Shown here piece by piece: positions 36,911-45,032 of a DNA stretch of 64,000 nt. Under the pieces are notes generated by a model that was not told where the DNA came from, did no database searches, and saw only the letters and a program-made list of their open reading frames with translations. The position numbers and the translations under genes were made by a program. Within the stretch, counting starts at the first letter, position 1, and the number at the start of each line of letters is the position of its first letter. Source of the stretch: Chryseobacterium ginsenosidimutans (lineage in GTDB: Bacteria > Bacteroidota > Bacteroidia > Flavobacteriales > Weeksellaceae); contig NZ_JAUSXC010000001.1 in NCBI RefSeq assembly GCF_030823405.1, forward strand, positions 620,001 to 684,000. The letters are read 5' to 3'.

Positions 36911-38227
36911 ATGAAACGCAAGAACCTTATTACTTTATTCTGGATATCATTGGCAACATCCCTGTTTTTCTTTTTTGTTTTTACAGATGAGAAAAGTTTG
37001 GATAACTTTATTCTCAGCCTTCTTATCTCATTTATGTATTCCTTTATTTTGGGAATGGGTAACGGCTTGATTAATGATTTTCTCAATAAAAAATTGCCAT
37101 GGTCTGAAGCAACGACAAAAAGAGCGATTATAAGTATTGTTTCGATCCTCATTGCCAATACTATCTTAGTGTATTTCTGCAATTATATGAATTTCGTGAT
37201 TTTTCAGAAAGCGGCAACTACGGAAGAATATTTTTCAGGAAAATATAATTATATCAATTGGTTTACCATTAATGTTGCTCTTTTGATCTCTGCTTTTCTT
37301 CACGCGAGAGGTTTCATGGAGGAACTGAAAAAAACATCGAAGAAAGAGGTTGTTGAACAAAAACTGATTGCAAAATCGGCAAATGCACAGTTTGAAAGTC
37401 TTAAAAATCAATTGGATCCTCATTTTCTTTTTAATTCTTTGAATGTTTTAAGTTCATTAATTGACGAAAATCCGAGACAGGCGCAGAAGTTTACTGCTTC
37501 AATGTCAAAGATTTACAGATACGTTTTGGAGCAGAAAGACAAAGAATTGGTAACCGTAGAAGATGAACTGGAATTTGCAAAAACATATTGCGATCTGTTA
37601 AAAACAAGGTTTGAAGACAGCGTAGATTTTGTTTTTGATGTTAAAAAAGAAGATTACAGAAGATTTGTGGTTCCGTTGTCGCTGCAGTTGCTTTTAGAAA
37701 ACTGTATCAAACATAATTTTGCGACTTCTTCAAAACCATTAATTATCAAGATTTTTTCTGAAAATGATACGTTATGCATTGAAAATAATCTGCAGGCAAG
37801 AGAGCAGATAAAAGAAAGTGCAGGAATTGGATTGTCGAATATTGTTCAGCGCTATTCTTTGCTTACTAAACGAAATGTTTTTATCGAAAAATCGAAAGAT
37901 TACTTTAAAGTTAAGCTTCCGGTATTGTCGGCTAAGCCAAACGTTGTCAGTGAGAAAATTGAAGATACAGACAGAGCTTATGAAAGAGCTCAAAAACGGG
38001 TGAAAGAAATAAAAAGCTTTTATGGAAACCTGATTTCTTACTGTATCGTGATCCCTTCTTTAATTATAATTAATTTAATCACCAATCCGAATCATATATG
38101 GTTTTACTTTCCGATGTTGGGTTGGGGAATAGGACTTGCAGCACACGGAATGAATGTTTTTGCGATCGGTAAAAACTGGGAAGAAAGAAAAATAAGAGAA
38201 ATTTTAGAAAAACAAAATAAACAATAA
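36911..38227 (+). CDS. LytS-type sensor histidine kinase fused to a 2TM domain
   Basis: In this 438-residue protein four hydrophobic segments (about 8-25, 32-54, 71-95, 116-132) precede a LytS/YehU-type His_kinase domain with the phospho-acceptor His171 in LDPHFLFNSLN. An ATPase domain follows, with LLLENCIKHN and GIGLSNI. The C-terminus (from about 355) is a 2TM domain, RVKEIKSFYGNL...GWGIGLAAHGMNVFAIGKNWEERKI. This resembles stand-alone 2TM proteins encoded downstream. The likely partner is the LytTR regulator at 40011. The sensed signal is unknown. Confidence 0.86.
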   Translation: MKRKNLITLFWISLATSLFFFFVFTDEKSLDNFILSLLISFMYSFILGMGNGLINDFLNKKLPWSEATTKRAIISIVSILIANTILVYFCNYMNFVIFQKAATTEEYFSGKYNYINWFTINVALLISAFLHARGFMEELKKTSKKEVVEQKLIAKSANAQFESLKNQLDPHFLFNSLNVLSSLIDENPRQAQKFTASMSKIYRYVLEQKDKELVTVEDELEFAKTYCDLLKTRFEDSVDFVFDVKKEDYRRFVVPLSLQLLLENCIKHNFATSSKPLIIKIFSENDTLCIENNLQAREQIKESAGIGLSNIVQRYSLLTKRNVFIEKSKDYFKVKLPVLSAKPNVVSEKIEDTDRAYERAQKRVKEIKSFYGNLISYCIVIPSLIIINLITNPNHIWFYFPMLGWGIGLAAHGMNVFAIGKNWEERKIREILEKQNKQ

Positions 38228-38234
38228 ATCAATC

Positions 38235-38540
38235 ATGGAAAATAGTAACAATGACGATTTCAGATACAGAGAAGTAGAAAGAAGAGTGAGAAAAATCAAG
38301 AGGTTTTATACTTTTATATTTATCTATTTTGCTGTAAATATTTTTATTTTATTCCTGAATTACAGAGAGCTAGAACCTAATGAAACAATCTGGCAGTTAA
38401 AATATTTTTCACTTCCGTTATTTTGGGGAATCGGAGTTATAGGTTACGGAATGAGTGTTTTCTTACCCGGATTTATCTTGGGAAATAAGTGGGAAGAAAA
38501 GAAAATTAAAGAGTTGATGGAGAAAGATAGAGAACTTTAA
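38235..38540 (+). CDS. 2TM domain-containing protein
   Basis: This 101-residue protein has two hydrophobic helices (about 22-40 and 55-76) and the 2TM pattern: an N-terminal RRVRKIKRFY helix, a W-G-I-G-x-x-x-x-G loop and a C-terminal GNKWEEKKIKELMEK. It starts 7 bases after the kinase gene. It may be a membrane modulator of the kinase, since the kinase carries the same domain (inference). Confidence 0.82.
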   Translation: MENSNNDDFRYREVERRVRKIKRFYTFIFIYFAVNIFILFLNYRELEPNETIWQLKYFSLPLFWGIGVIGYGMSVFLPGFILGNKWEEKKIKELMEKDREL

Positions 38541-38565
38541 TTGTTTAATATTTAAAAGCTTCAAA

Positions 38566-39135
38566 ATGAAAACATTACAAATTATATTTACGATCTCGAT
38601 GTTCGCTTGGTTCATTAGCGAAATTCTCTACAAAAACATATTAAAATCCAGTGAAAAAGATAAAAAGGATAAAGATAAATCCACATTGAATCTTCTTTGG
38701 ATTGCAATTCCTTTTTCGATTGCAAGTTCTGTATCGGTTTCTTATTTTACTAAATTTCCGATTTCTGATGAGGTTTGGATTTATTATCTGGGAGTAATTT
38801 TTATTATCATAGGAATTGTTTTGAGATTTGTCATTATCAGATCTTTAGGAAAATATTTTACTGTTGATGTGACAATAAGAGAAGATCATAAAATCAAAAA
38901 AGAAGGGTTTTATAAATATTTGAGGCATCCTTCTTATGCGTTTTCTTTATTGACTTCTTTAGGTCTTGGATTGTATCTGAATAACTGGCTGTCATTATTT
39001 TTTGCTTTTGTTCCTACTTTTATTGCATTCAGTTATAGAATTACAGTTGAGGAAAGAGCATTGATTGAACAATTTGGTGAAGAATATTTGGAATATAGAA
39101 GAAAAACGAAGAAAATAATACCTTTTGTTTATTGA
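38566..39135 (+). CDS. ICMT-like isoprenylcysteine methyltransferase family membrane protein
   Basis: This 189-residue protein has about five membrane helices. The C-terminal half, GKYFTVDVTIREDHKIKKEGFYKYLRHPSY and then the EERALIEQFGEEYLEYRRKTKKIIP tail, is the ICMT/PEMT methyltransferase signature: RHP, with Glu/Tyr near the C-terminus binding SAM. The substrate in bacteria is generally unknown. It sits 25 bases after a 2TM protein gene and precedes a terminator, so it closes the first part of the cluster. Confidence 0.85.
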   Translation: MKTLQIIFTISMFAWFISEILYKNILKSSEKDKKDKDKSTLNLLWIAIPFSIASSVSVSYFTKFPISDEVWIYYLGVIFIIIGIVLRFVIIRSLGKYFTVDVTIREDHKIKKEGFYKYLRHPSYAFSLLTSLGLGLYLNNWLSLFFAFVPTFIAFSYRITVEERALIEQFGEEYLEYRRKTKKIIPFVY

Positions 39136-39202
39136 TGATGAGTTTAATTAAAACCTGCGTCTTTGCGTAAACCGACAATTATTTCGCAAAATATAAGAAA
39201 CA

Positions 39203-39246
39203 AAAAATCCCGATTCTCCATTGAGCCGGGATTTTTACAATTCAGT
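39203..39246 (+). terminator. Terminator after the ICMT-like gene
   Basis: AAAAATCCCG pairs with CGGGATTTTT around a 24-base loop. It lies about 70 bases after the stop. Confidence 0.7.
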
Positions 39247-39276
39247 TCTCATTTTCTACGGTTCGGTAATATAAAA

Positions 39277-39308
39277 TTGATTCAAGGGTAATTGTTGACC
39301 TAAATTTG
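39277..39308 (+). promoter_or_regulatory. Promoter of the second 2TM/LytTR unit
   Basis: TTG (39277-39279) and TAAATTTG (39301-39308), 21 bases apart, match the Bacteroidota -33/-7 consensus. The gene starts 44 bases further on. Confidence 0.65.
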
Positions 39309-39352
39309 TCTCAACAAAAACAAACAACCTTAATCCTAAACAATAAAAAGAT

Positions 39353-39646
39353 ATGGAAACTATTATCAGCAAAGAAAGTTTAGCTTATAGAAAAGCAACA
39401 AGAAGAGTAAAAGAATTGAAAGGATTCTACGGAAATCTGACTTCGTACTGTTTGGTAATTCCTTTTTTAATGGTTATAAATTTAACGACAGATTCAAGAC
39501 ATTTATGGTTCTTTTGGCCAATGTTAGGATGGGGAATGGGGCTTGCCGCTCATGCAATCAATACTTTCGGAATCGGAAAATCTTGGGAAGATAAAAAGAT
39601 CAGACAATTGATGGAAGAAGAAAGAAAAAGCACAAAAACACTTTAA
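39353..39646 (+). CDS. 2TM domain-containing protein, close relative of the kinase C-terminus
   Basis: This 97-residue protein is a two-helix membrane protein. Its sequence, ELKGFYGNLTSYCLVIPFLM...PMLGWGMGLAAHAINTFGIGKSWEDKKIRQLMEE, is nearly parallel to the last 80 residues of the histidine kinase, so one probably arose by duplication from the other. It is the first gene after a good promoter and belongs to a unit with a second 2TM gene and a LytTR regulator. Confidence 0.85.
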   Translation: METIISKESLAYRKATRRVKELKGFYGNLTSYCLVIPFLMVINLTTDSRHLWFFWPMLGWGMGLAAHAINTFGIGKSWEDKKIRQLMEEERKSTKTL

Positions 39647-39677
39647 TAAATTTTTAAAACTTTAAAAACTAAATATA

Positions 39678-39953
39678 ATGGACTACAATCAAGCACAACA
39701 AAGAGTAAAAGAACTTAAGAAATTCTATAAAAGCATTTTATGGTTCGGAATTGTCACTTTTATTATTTTCTCTGACGATATTTTTGAAAAAGGAATTTTT
39801 AATTTTTCACTTTGGAACGGATCAATCATTCTGGTAATCTGGGGGATTATTCTTACTGTAAAAGCCGTAAAACTATTCATTCTCGATTCTGATTGGGAAA
39901 AAGATGTGATTGAAAAAGAAATGAGAAAAACAAAAGAACCGATTCAGTTTTAA
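39678..39953 (+). CDS. 2TM domain-containing protein (divergent)
   Basis: This 91-residue protein has two hydrophobic helices and the usual 2TM ends (AQQRVKELKKFYKS and SDWEKDVIEKEMRK). The middle is more divergent than in the neighbouring paralogues. It lies 31 bases after the previous 2TM gene and 57 before the LytTR regulator, in the same direction. Confidence 0.8.
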   Translation: MDYNQAQQRVKELKKFYKSILWFGIVTFIIFSDDIFEKGIFNFSLWNGSIILVIWGIILTVKAVKLFILDSDWEKDVIEKEMRKTKEPIQF

Positions 39954-40010
39954 AACCTGATAAGTTTTGACTAATTTTATTCGAAATTTTAAAACTAAAA
40001 CGGGAACTCA

Positions 40011-40754
40011 ATGATCAAAACAGTCATTATCGAAGACGAAAAACCTGCTTCAAGGAAATTGGAAAGAATGTTGAATGAATTTCCTGAAATTGAGGTGGTT
40101 GCAAAAATAGAATCCGTAGAAGAAGGTGTTCAGTGGTTTTCTGAAAACGAACATCCACAGCTGATTTTCTCGGATATTGTTCTCGGAGACGGGCTGTCAT
40201 TTGATATTTTTGAGAAAATTCCGACAAAAGGATTTATCATTTATACCACAGCTTTCGATCAGTACACTTTGAAAGCTTTTAAATTAAACAGTATCGATTA
40301 TCTTTTAAAACCGATTCTGGATGAAGATTTGGGCGGAGCAATAGAAAAATTCAAGTCATTTCTTCCATCAGATAATTCTGTTAGTTCGCACGAAATTAAG
40401 CAGTTAATTAAAAAAGATAAAACAACACTTTCAAGGATTCTTGTAAAGATCGGGTACAATTTGAAAATTGTTCAGACGCATGAAGTAAGCTGTTTTTTCA
40501 GTGAAAATAAGATCGTTTATCTGCAGACCCAGGAAAGAACGTATCCGTCAGATTTTACTTTGGATGAGCTTGAAGATGTTCTGGACGAGAAAAAATTCTT
40601 TAGAGCAAACCGACAGTTTATCATTAATTCGGATTATATTAAAAACATTCACACCTCGCCCAATTATAAAGTTGAGATGGAATTTCAGCCACAGGAAGAG
40701 ATTACCGTGAGTCGTGATCGGGTAAAAGATTTTAAAGATTGGTTGGTTGGTTAA
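40011..40754 (+). CDS. LytTR family response regulator
   Basis: This 247-residue protein has a receiver domain with acidic pocket IIEDE (7-9), phospho-acceptor Asp55 in FSDIVLGDG and the Lys of YLLKPI near residue 99. A C-terminal LytTR DNA-binding domain follows, with ANRQFIINSDYIKNIH. LytTR regulators pair with LytS-type kinases; the kinase at 36911 is the obvious partner. Its stop directly abuts the end of the convergent gene at 40755, with no terminator between. Confidence 0.9.
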   Translation: MIKTVIIEDEKPASRKLERMLNEFPEIEVVAKIESVEEGVQWFSENEHPQLIFSDIVLGDGLSFDIFEKIPTKGFIIYTTAFDQYTLKAFKLNSIDYLLKPILDEDLGGAIEKFKSFLPSDNSVSSHEIKQLIKKDKTTLSRILVKIGYNLKIVQTHEVSCFFSENKIVYLQTQERTYPSDFTLDELEDVLDEKKFFRANRQFIINSDYIKNIHTSPNYKVEMEFQPQEEITVSRDRVKDFKDWLVG

Positions 40755-41651
40755 CTATTTATAATCTATACGATTAGCTTCGGTATCTTCAAGCTGTCTT
40801 ATAATTGATTTCGGAATTTCATCACTGTCGATCGGGAAGCTTATGGAATCAGGAATGAAGTTTTTTCTGTCTGCTTTCTGAAAAATTTCGAACAGAGCAA
40901 TCGGTTCTTGATTAAAACTTATACACGTACTTATAAAATGCAATTCATGGAGCTTATAATCTGGATTTTTCAGCTTTTCTTTGATATCTTTTATTCTTGA
41001 AATAAAATGACGTTGACGAATGAATGTATTGCTGTTCATGATGATAAAAATATAATCCGAGTAAGCAGTAACTTTCCCAAAATACTTGTGACGGTCTCCG
41101 CCGCTTCTTTCGACAAAATATTCCCCGGAAGTTTCGGATTTGTAGATTTCCGTTGCTGACCGCCAGATTCGGTCTTCTTTTGCCAGCAAAGGATTATCTG
41201 GCAGATTTCTGTTATAAGAATACCAACAGCCAATTAATCTGTCTAATAACTCTGTATTCTGTTTTACATTATTCATATCAATTCTCAAATCATTAAAATC
41301 AAATGATTCTGTATTAGAATTAATGAAATCAATATAATTTGAATAGCCTAAAGCTTTTACAATCAAACTTAGTTTTGCCAGATTCGGTTTACTGAGAACC
41401 GAATTTTCATTTTGATAATATTTCTTTAATTTATTGATTATCAAATGTTCATAAAGATAATTTGAACCCAGTAAATCGGGTTCTTTTTTTATGTCTTTTT
41501 TTGTGTTATCATTGATAATTAAATCGTTAAGTTCAGCAACGATGTATGACCATTCGGTTTTCGAAACATTTTCCCAATGATTTTTCTTTAAAAAATGCAG
41601 GCTCAAAAAATTCATCAGTTTCTCAAGATGCAGAATATCTTCTTTTTTCAT
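40755..41651 (-). CDS. Hypothetical protein, 298 aa
   Basis: I do not recognise a family. The protein appears soluble and cytoplasmic, with no signal peptide or membrane segment. The N-terminal half is helical and Lys/Asn-rich. The C-terminal half contains LIGCWYSYNRNLP and FGKVTAYSDYIFIIMNSNTFIRQRHFISRI, which look like mixed alpha/beta folding with a possible ligand-binding domain. The gene converges on the LytTR regulator end to end. Base composition is like its neighbours. Confidence 0.7.
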   Translation of the reverse strand: MKKEDILHLEKLMNFLSLHFLKKNHWENVSKTEWSYIVAELNDLIINDNTKKDIKKEPDLLGSNYLYEHLIINKLKKYYQNENSVLSKPNLAKLSLIVKALGYSNYIDFINSNTESFDFNDLRIDMNNVKQNTELLDRLIGCWYSYNRNLPDNPLLAKEDRIWRSATEIYKSETSGEYFVERSGGDRHKYFGKVTAYSDYIFIIMNSNTFIRQRHFISRIKDIKEKLKNPDYKLHELHFISTCISFNQEPIALFEIFQKADRKNFIPDSISFPIDSDEIPKSIIRQLEDTEANRIDYK

Positions 41652-41766
41652 GCTTTTGTTTTTGTAAGACTAATTTAAGATTTTTTTAAAACCAAAAAAG
41701 ATTATTGCAAGACTTTTATATTTTATAATCAAATGATATTTGAATAGGAAACAAAAAGCAATTATT

Positions 41767-42261
41767 ATGAAAGTTGTGAACGGTGAAATAATAATTTACA
41801 AAGATGAGCCAACTTCTGGACTGAACTTCTTTTGGTTATTTGTTTTTTCTGTTCTTTTTATCATTACTGCAGGTTGGGTGGTTGGACTTTTCTATGAAAG
41901 CTTCTGGAATACCACTGAAGACATCATTTTCTGTGTTGTTCTTTTCATTTTTGCAATTATTTTTTTCTTTTTGGCGATCAACACAGTAAAAGATATGATG
42001 GATACAAACAAAGAAAAACCTCTTGTTGTAATTGACAAATTCGGGATAAAATTTTTTAATACACCAATTATATACTGGATAAATATTGAAAAAATAGTAC
42101 TTATCAGAGAGTTTGATATCAAACATCTTAATTTTTACATGAAGGATAAGCAGGAAAAAATCTATCGATTGGATGATTTGGATGTTTCAGAATTTAGGGA
42201 ACTTGCTCGGTTCCGGAGAATACTGAAACAGTTTTTTGATAATGTAGAATATTTCGAATGA
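41767..42261 (+). CDS. Two-helix membrane protein with C-terminal soluble domain
   Basis: This 164-residue protein has two strong hydrophobic helices (about 20-44 and 54-78) followed by a soluble region, KPLVVIDKFGIKFFNTPIIYWINIEKI, that looks like a PH-like domain of the YdbT/DUF type. I cannot name it with certainty. The ATG at 41767 is preferred over a TTG at 41740. Confidence 0.65.
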   Translation: MKVVNGEIIIYKDEPTSGLNFFWLFVFSVLFIITAGWVVGLFYESFWNTTEDIIFCVVLFIFAIIFFFLAINTVKDMMDTNKEKPLVVIDKFGIKFFNTPIIYWINIEKIVLIREFDIKHLNFYMKDKQEKIYRLDDLDVSEFRELARFRRILKQFFDNVEYFE

Positions 42262-42291
42262 GACTAATAAATTATAAATAAAACTTAAAAA

Positions 42292-43038
42292 ATGGAAACA
42301 AAAACCTTATTACAAAATGATTTGCTTTGGAGCAGGCTTCAGGGTTTTTCATTAGATTGTCCGAATGTTGATTTTCCTTTTTCAAAAAAGCTGGCAAAGG
42401 AAGAAAAATGGACTTTAGATTTTACAGCAAAAGCAATTGATGAGTATAAAAAGTTCGTTTATCTGTGTTGTATTTTGCCAAACGGAGCTTCACCGAGCGA
42501 AATTGTAGATAAAGTATGGCATATGCATCTAATCTACACTCAAAATTACTGGGAAGAATTCTGCCCGAATATTTTACAGCAAAAACTTCATCATCTTCCT
42601 TCAAAAGGAGGTTTAAACGAAATAGAAAAACACGAGAACTGGTTTCTGGATACTTTGAAAAGTTACAAAGAAATTTTCCAGGAAAAAGCTCCGGAAGATA
42701 TTTGGTTAAATAAAAAAGAAACCCCAAAACAAAGAAAATCCTGGCTGAATATTGGTAAAGTTTTCTCATTTATTTCAATAATTTTTATTTTAAGTTCCTG
42801 TTCGGATGATGTAAGTGATTTAATGTCAACTGTATTTATATTAATTATTTTAGTATTCGGGCTGATAGGTTTTCTTTTCAAAATTTTTAACGGAAATAAT
42901 GATCCAAAAAACCAAAATAAAAACGATGGCGGTAACAGCAGTTCTGGAGGAAGTTGTAGTGGAGGAGGTTCTGGTTGCAGCAGTTCTTGCGGAAGCAGTT
43001 GCGGCGGCGGAGGATGTGGTGGTTGTGGAGGAAGCTAA
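42292..43038 (+). CDS. Glycine-rich-domain-containing protein with Gly/Ser/Cys-rich tail
   Basis: This 248-residue protein has three parts. The N-terminal 130 residues match the GRDP-like pattern (VDKVWHMHLIYTQNYWEEFC). Two hydrophobic helices lie near 160-195. The last 45 residues are almost only Gly, Ser and Cys, with about eleven Cys. A tail of this kind is reported on plant GRDPs and some bacterial membrane proteins. Its DNA is clearly more GC-rich than the surroundings. The role is unknown; it may bind metal or cross-link by disulfides. The next gene starts 16 bases later. Confidence 0.72.
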   Translation: METKTLLQNDLLWSRLQGFSLDCPNVDFPFSKKLAKEEKWTLDFTAKAIDEYKKFVYLCCILPNGASPSEIVDKVWHMHLIYTQNYWEEFCPNILQQKLHHLPSKGGLNEIEKHENWFLDTLKSYKEIFQEKAPEDIWLNKKETPKQRKSWLNIGKVFSFISIIFILSSCSDDVSDLMSTVFILIILVFGLIGFLFKIFNGNNDPKNQNKNDGGNSSSGGSCSGGGSGCSSSCGSSCGGGGCGGCGGS

Positions 43039-43054
43039 TCTTAAAACAAAGATT

Positions 43055-43396
43055 ATGAAAAAAGCAATCATTCATACAATTCCGGTTATAATAGGTTTTG
43101 TATGGCTTGTTATGAATAAAAATGCTTTCAACCCGATTTCTTTGAAAGGTCCTGATTTTCTAAAATTTTATTTAATTCTTTTATTTGGATTTTACAGCTC
43201 GGTTTTTGTTTTAAAGTTTTTCAAAGAAAAGGTTTCAAACATCACATTTTACTTTATGATTTCTATTTTCGTTTTAGGAATTGTAAAATTAATACGGGGG
43301 ATATTATTAGAAAAACCGGTCGGATTTTTAATAATGATTTTGATATTGGAATTAATTGTAATACTGTTTGTTAATTCGAATAAAATTAAAGTTTAA
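43055..43396 (+). CDS. Small polytopic membrane protein
   Basis: This 113-residue protein has about four hydrophobic helices and short charged ends (MKKAIIHTIPV; NSNKIKV). I recognise no family. The ATG at 43055 is the sensible start: the frame is open further upstream, but there it only reads the Gly/Cys tail of the preceding gene in another frame (a Val/Glu/Ala-rich artefact). It is probably cotranscribed with the preceding gene. Confidence 0.6.
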   Translation: MKKAIIHTIPVIIGFVWLVMNKNAFNPISLKGPDFLKFYLILLFGFYSSVFVLKFFKEKVSNITFYFMISIFVLGIVKLIRGILLEKPVGFLIMILILELIVILFVNSNKIKV

Positions 43397-43431
43397 AATG
43401 AATAATTAGACTTGATTATTTCAACAATAAA

Positions 43432-43452
43432 CCCGAAACAAAACGCTTCGGG
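43432..43452. terminator. Weak shared terminator
   Basis: CCCGAA and TTCGGG arms with a 9-base loop are followed by T-rich sequence on the minus strand. It lies between two convergent small genes. Confidence 0.4.
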
Positions 43453-43473
43453 CTTATAATTTATTAGAATAGT

Positions 43474-43680
43474 TTAAATCTTTTCTTTTTTCTGCTCAAT
43501 TTTTGTTCCATATTTTTCGACCATAAAATAAGTGAAGAGAAGCAAAATAATACTCAAAATAAGGTGTGATTTTTCAGGATTTATGATTGCCTGATAAAGA
43601 TTGTATCCGAAAGTGGAAGATACAATCGCAAGTAAAATCTGGTTTGTAATGGTGTGCTGATTTTTTAAAATGGTTTTCAT
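43474..43680 (-). CDS. Small two-helix membrane protein
   Basis: This 68-residue protein has two hydrophobic stretches (ILLAIVSSTFGYNLYQ and LILSIILLLFTYFMVEKYG) and a basic/acidic tail. I chose the ATG at 43680 (MKTILKNQ). The upstream part of the frame is not convincingly coding. No family is recognised. Confidence 0.55.
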   Translation of the reverse strand: MKTILKNQHTITNQILLAIVSSTFGYNLYQAIINPEKSHLILSIILLLFTYFMVEKYGTKIEQKKEKI

Positions 43681-43747
43681 AAGTAATATTTTTAAATTGT
43701 TATTTATCAAGTAAGTATAACAGTTCAAAATATGTTACAAAAAATAA

Positions 43748-43776
43748 AAAGTCCGGAAAAATTATTTCCAGACTTT
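43748..43776 (-). terminator. Terminator downstream of the small secreted protein gene
   Basis: AAAGTCCGGAAA pairs with TTTCCAGACTTT (one mismatch) around a 5-base loop. On the minus strand it runs into a T tract. Confidence 0.6.
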
Positions 43777-43797
43777 ATGATAAGCATTAATAGGGTC

Positions 43798-44100
43798 TTA
43801 CTTTCTAAAACCACGATTTACAGCGACTCTTCTGTCTTTATTGAAGTCATTTTTCTGATATTGAGCATATTGACCTCTGTTTAAAATTTTTCTTAGACGA
43901 ATATCATATTCTCTTGGGTTCAGTCTTTCTCTTGACAGCATGCTGATTTGTTTTTTCTGAAAAGGAGATAATCTTAATCCCTCAAAACCTCTTGAACCTT
44001 GGTGATATTCGGTTTTATCATTTCTTCTGTCGTCGTTTCTATGTTGTGCATTTGTAGCGAATGCGATAAATAAACTTGCTACTAAAACTAACTTTTTCAT
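43798..44100 (-). CDS. Small secreted Arg/Asn-rich protein
   Basis: This 100-residue protein has a signal peptide (MKKLVLVASLFIAFATNAQ). The mature part is very basic and hydrophilic, with HRNDDRRNDK at its start and a region LRLSPFQKKQISMLSRERLNPREYDIRLRKIL near the C-terminus. I see a resemblance in pattern to periplasmic stress proteins of the CpxP/Spy kind (LTxxQ), but not enough for a call. The gene is between two terminators, so it is likely monocistronic. Confidence 0.65.
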   Translation of the reverse strand: MKKLVLVASLFIAFATNAQHRNDDRRNDKTEYHQGSRGFEGLRLSPFQKKQISMLSRERLNPREYDIRLRKILNRGQYAQYQKNDFNKDRRVAVNRGFRK

Positions 44101-44184
44101 AATAATTAAATTTTAAGATTGATAATCTATTTTGTTTTTCTTACTTACTATTAAACAATAGGCATGCCTGAAACTGCCACAAAT

Positions 44185-44210
44185 AAAGGCTTATAGAAGT
44201 ATAAGCCTTT
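44185..44210 (-). terminator. Terminator downstream of the SDR pair
   Basis: AAAGGCTTATA and TATAAGCCTTT form an 11-base stem with a GAAG loop. It has T-rich flanks on both strands. Confidence 0.7.
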
Positions 44211-44251
44211 TTTATAGATGAATGATAAAATTTAATCGACCATTGAGGAAA

Positions 44252-45022
44252 TTACTTCATAAGACTGATATTGGTGAGTCCTCCATCTGCAAGAATTTCG
44301 GTTCCGACAACAAAAGATGATTCGTCTGATGCCAAAAATACGGCAGCATTTCCGATGTCAGACGGTAATCCCTGTCTGCCGACTGGGGTAATGTCTATCC
44401 ATAATTGTTTTACCTGTTCCAATTGTTCTTCTGGTACGATTTTTCCAAAAACCGGGGTGTCAATAGAACCTGGTGAAAGTGCATTCACTCTTATTTTCTT
44501 TGCTAATAGATCTAATGACAATCCTTTTGCTAATGATATGATGGCGGCTTTAGCAGCTCCGTAAATTGCCATTCCAGGGGCAGCACGATGGGCAGCGCTT
44601 GATCCGATAAGAATGATAGAAGCTCCTTCATTAAGAAAGGGAAGTGCTTTTTGCACTGAAAAATAAGCGCTTTTTAGGTTTAAATCCATATACTGATCAT
44701 AACTTTGTTCAGTTACATCCTCAATACTTCCCAATGGAACGCCATCAACAATACCACCGGCATTGACTACCAAGACATCAATTTTCCCAAATTTATCAGA
44801 TGTTTTCTTAAATACATTTTCCAGATCATCAAGATTTGTGACATCTCCTTTGATCCCAATAAATTCTGAGCCTAAAGTATCTACAGAGCTTTTTAATGTT
44901 ACCTCGTTTCTGCCTGTAATTGTACCAACCGCACCTTCATTTCTGAATGATTCTGCGATGCCAAATCCAATACCGCTATTGCCACCTGTAATGACTGCTA
45001 CTTTGTTTTTTAATCTGTTCAT
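44252..45022 (-). CDS. SDR family oxidoreductase (second gene of pair)
   Basis: This 256-residue classical SDR has TGGNSGIG near residue 12, NAGG in mid-protein, a catalytic Ser in IGSSAAHR and YGAAK for Tyr/Lys. The C-terminal VVGTEILADGGL is typical. I chose the ATG at 45022 because the frame upstream lies inside the first SDR gene and does not resemble SDRs. It lies 10 bases after the first SDR gene, forming one unit probably controlled by the divergent HxlR regulator. Confidence 0.88.
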   Translation of the reverse strand: MNRLKNKVAVITGGNSGIGFGIAESFRNEGAVGTITGRNEVTLKSSVDTLGSEFIGIKGDVTNLDDLENVFKKTSDKFGKIDVLVVNAGGIVDGVPLGSIEDVTEQSYDQYMDLNLKSAYFSVQKALPFLNEGASIILIGSSAAHRAAPGMAIYGAAKAAIISLAKGLSLDLLAKKIRVNALSPGSIDTPVFGKIVPEEQLEQVKQLWIDITPVGRQGLPSDIGNAAVFLASDESSFVVGTEILADGGLTNISLMK

Positions 45023-45032
45023 TTCTTTAATA

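Noticed and set aside
42899..43054. Open frame extending upstream of the 43055 gene, rich in Val, Glu and Ala
   Set aside because: It is only the Gly/Cys-rich tail of the preceding gene read in another frame; the plausible ATG is at 43055.
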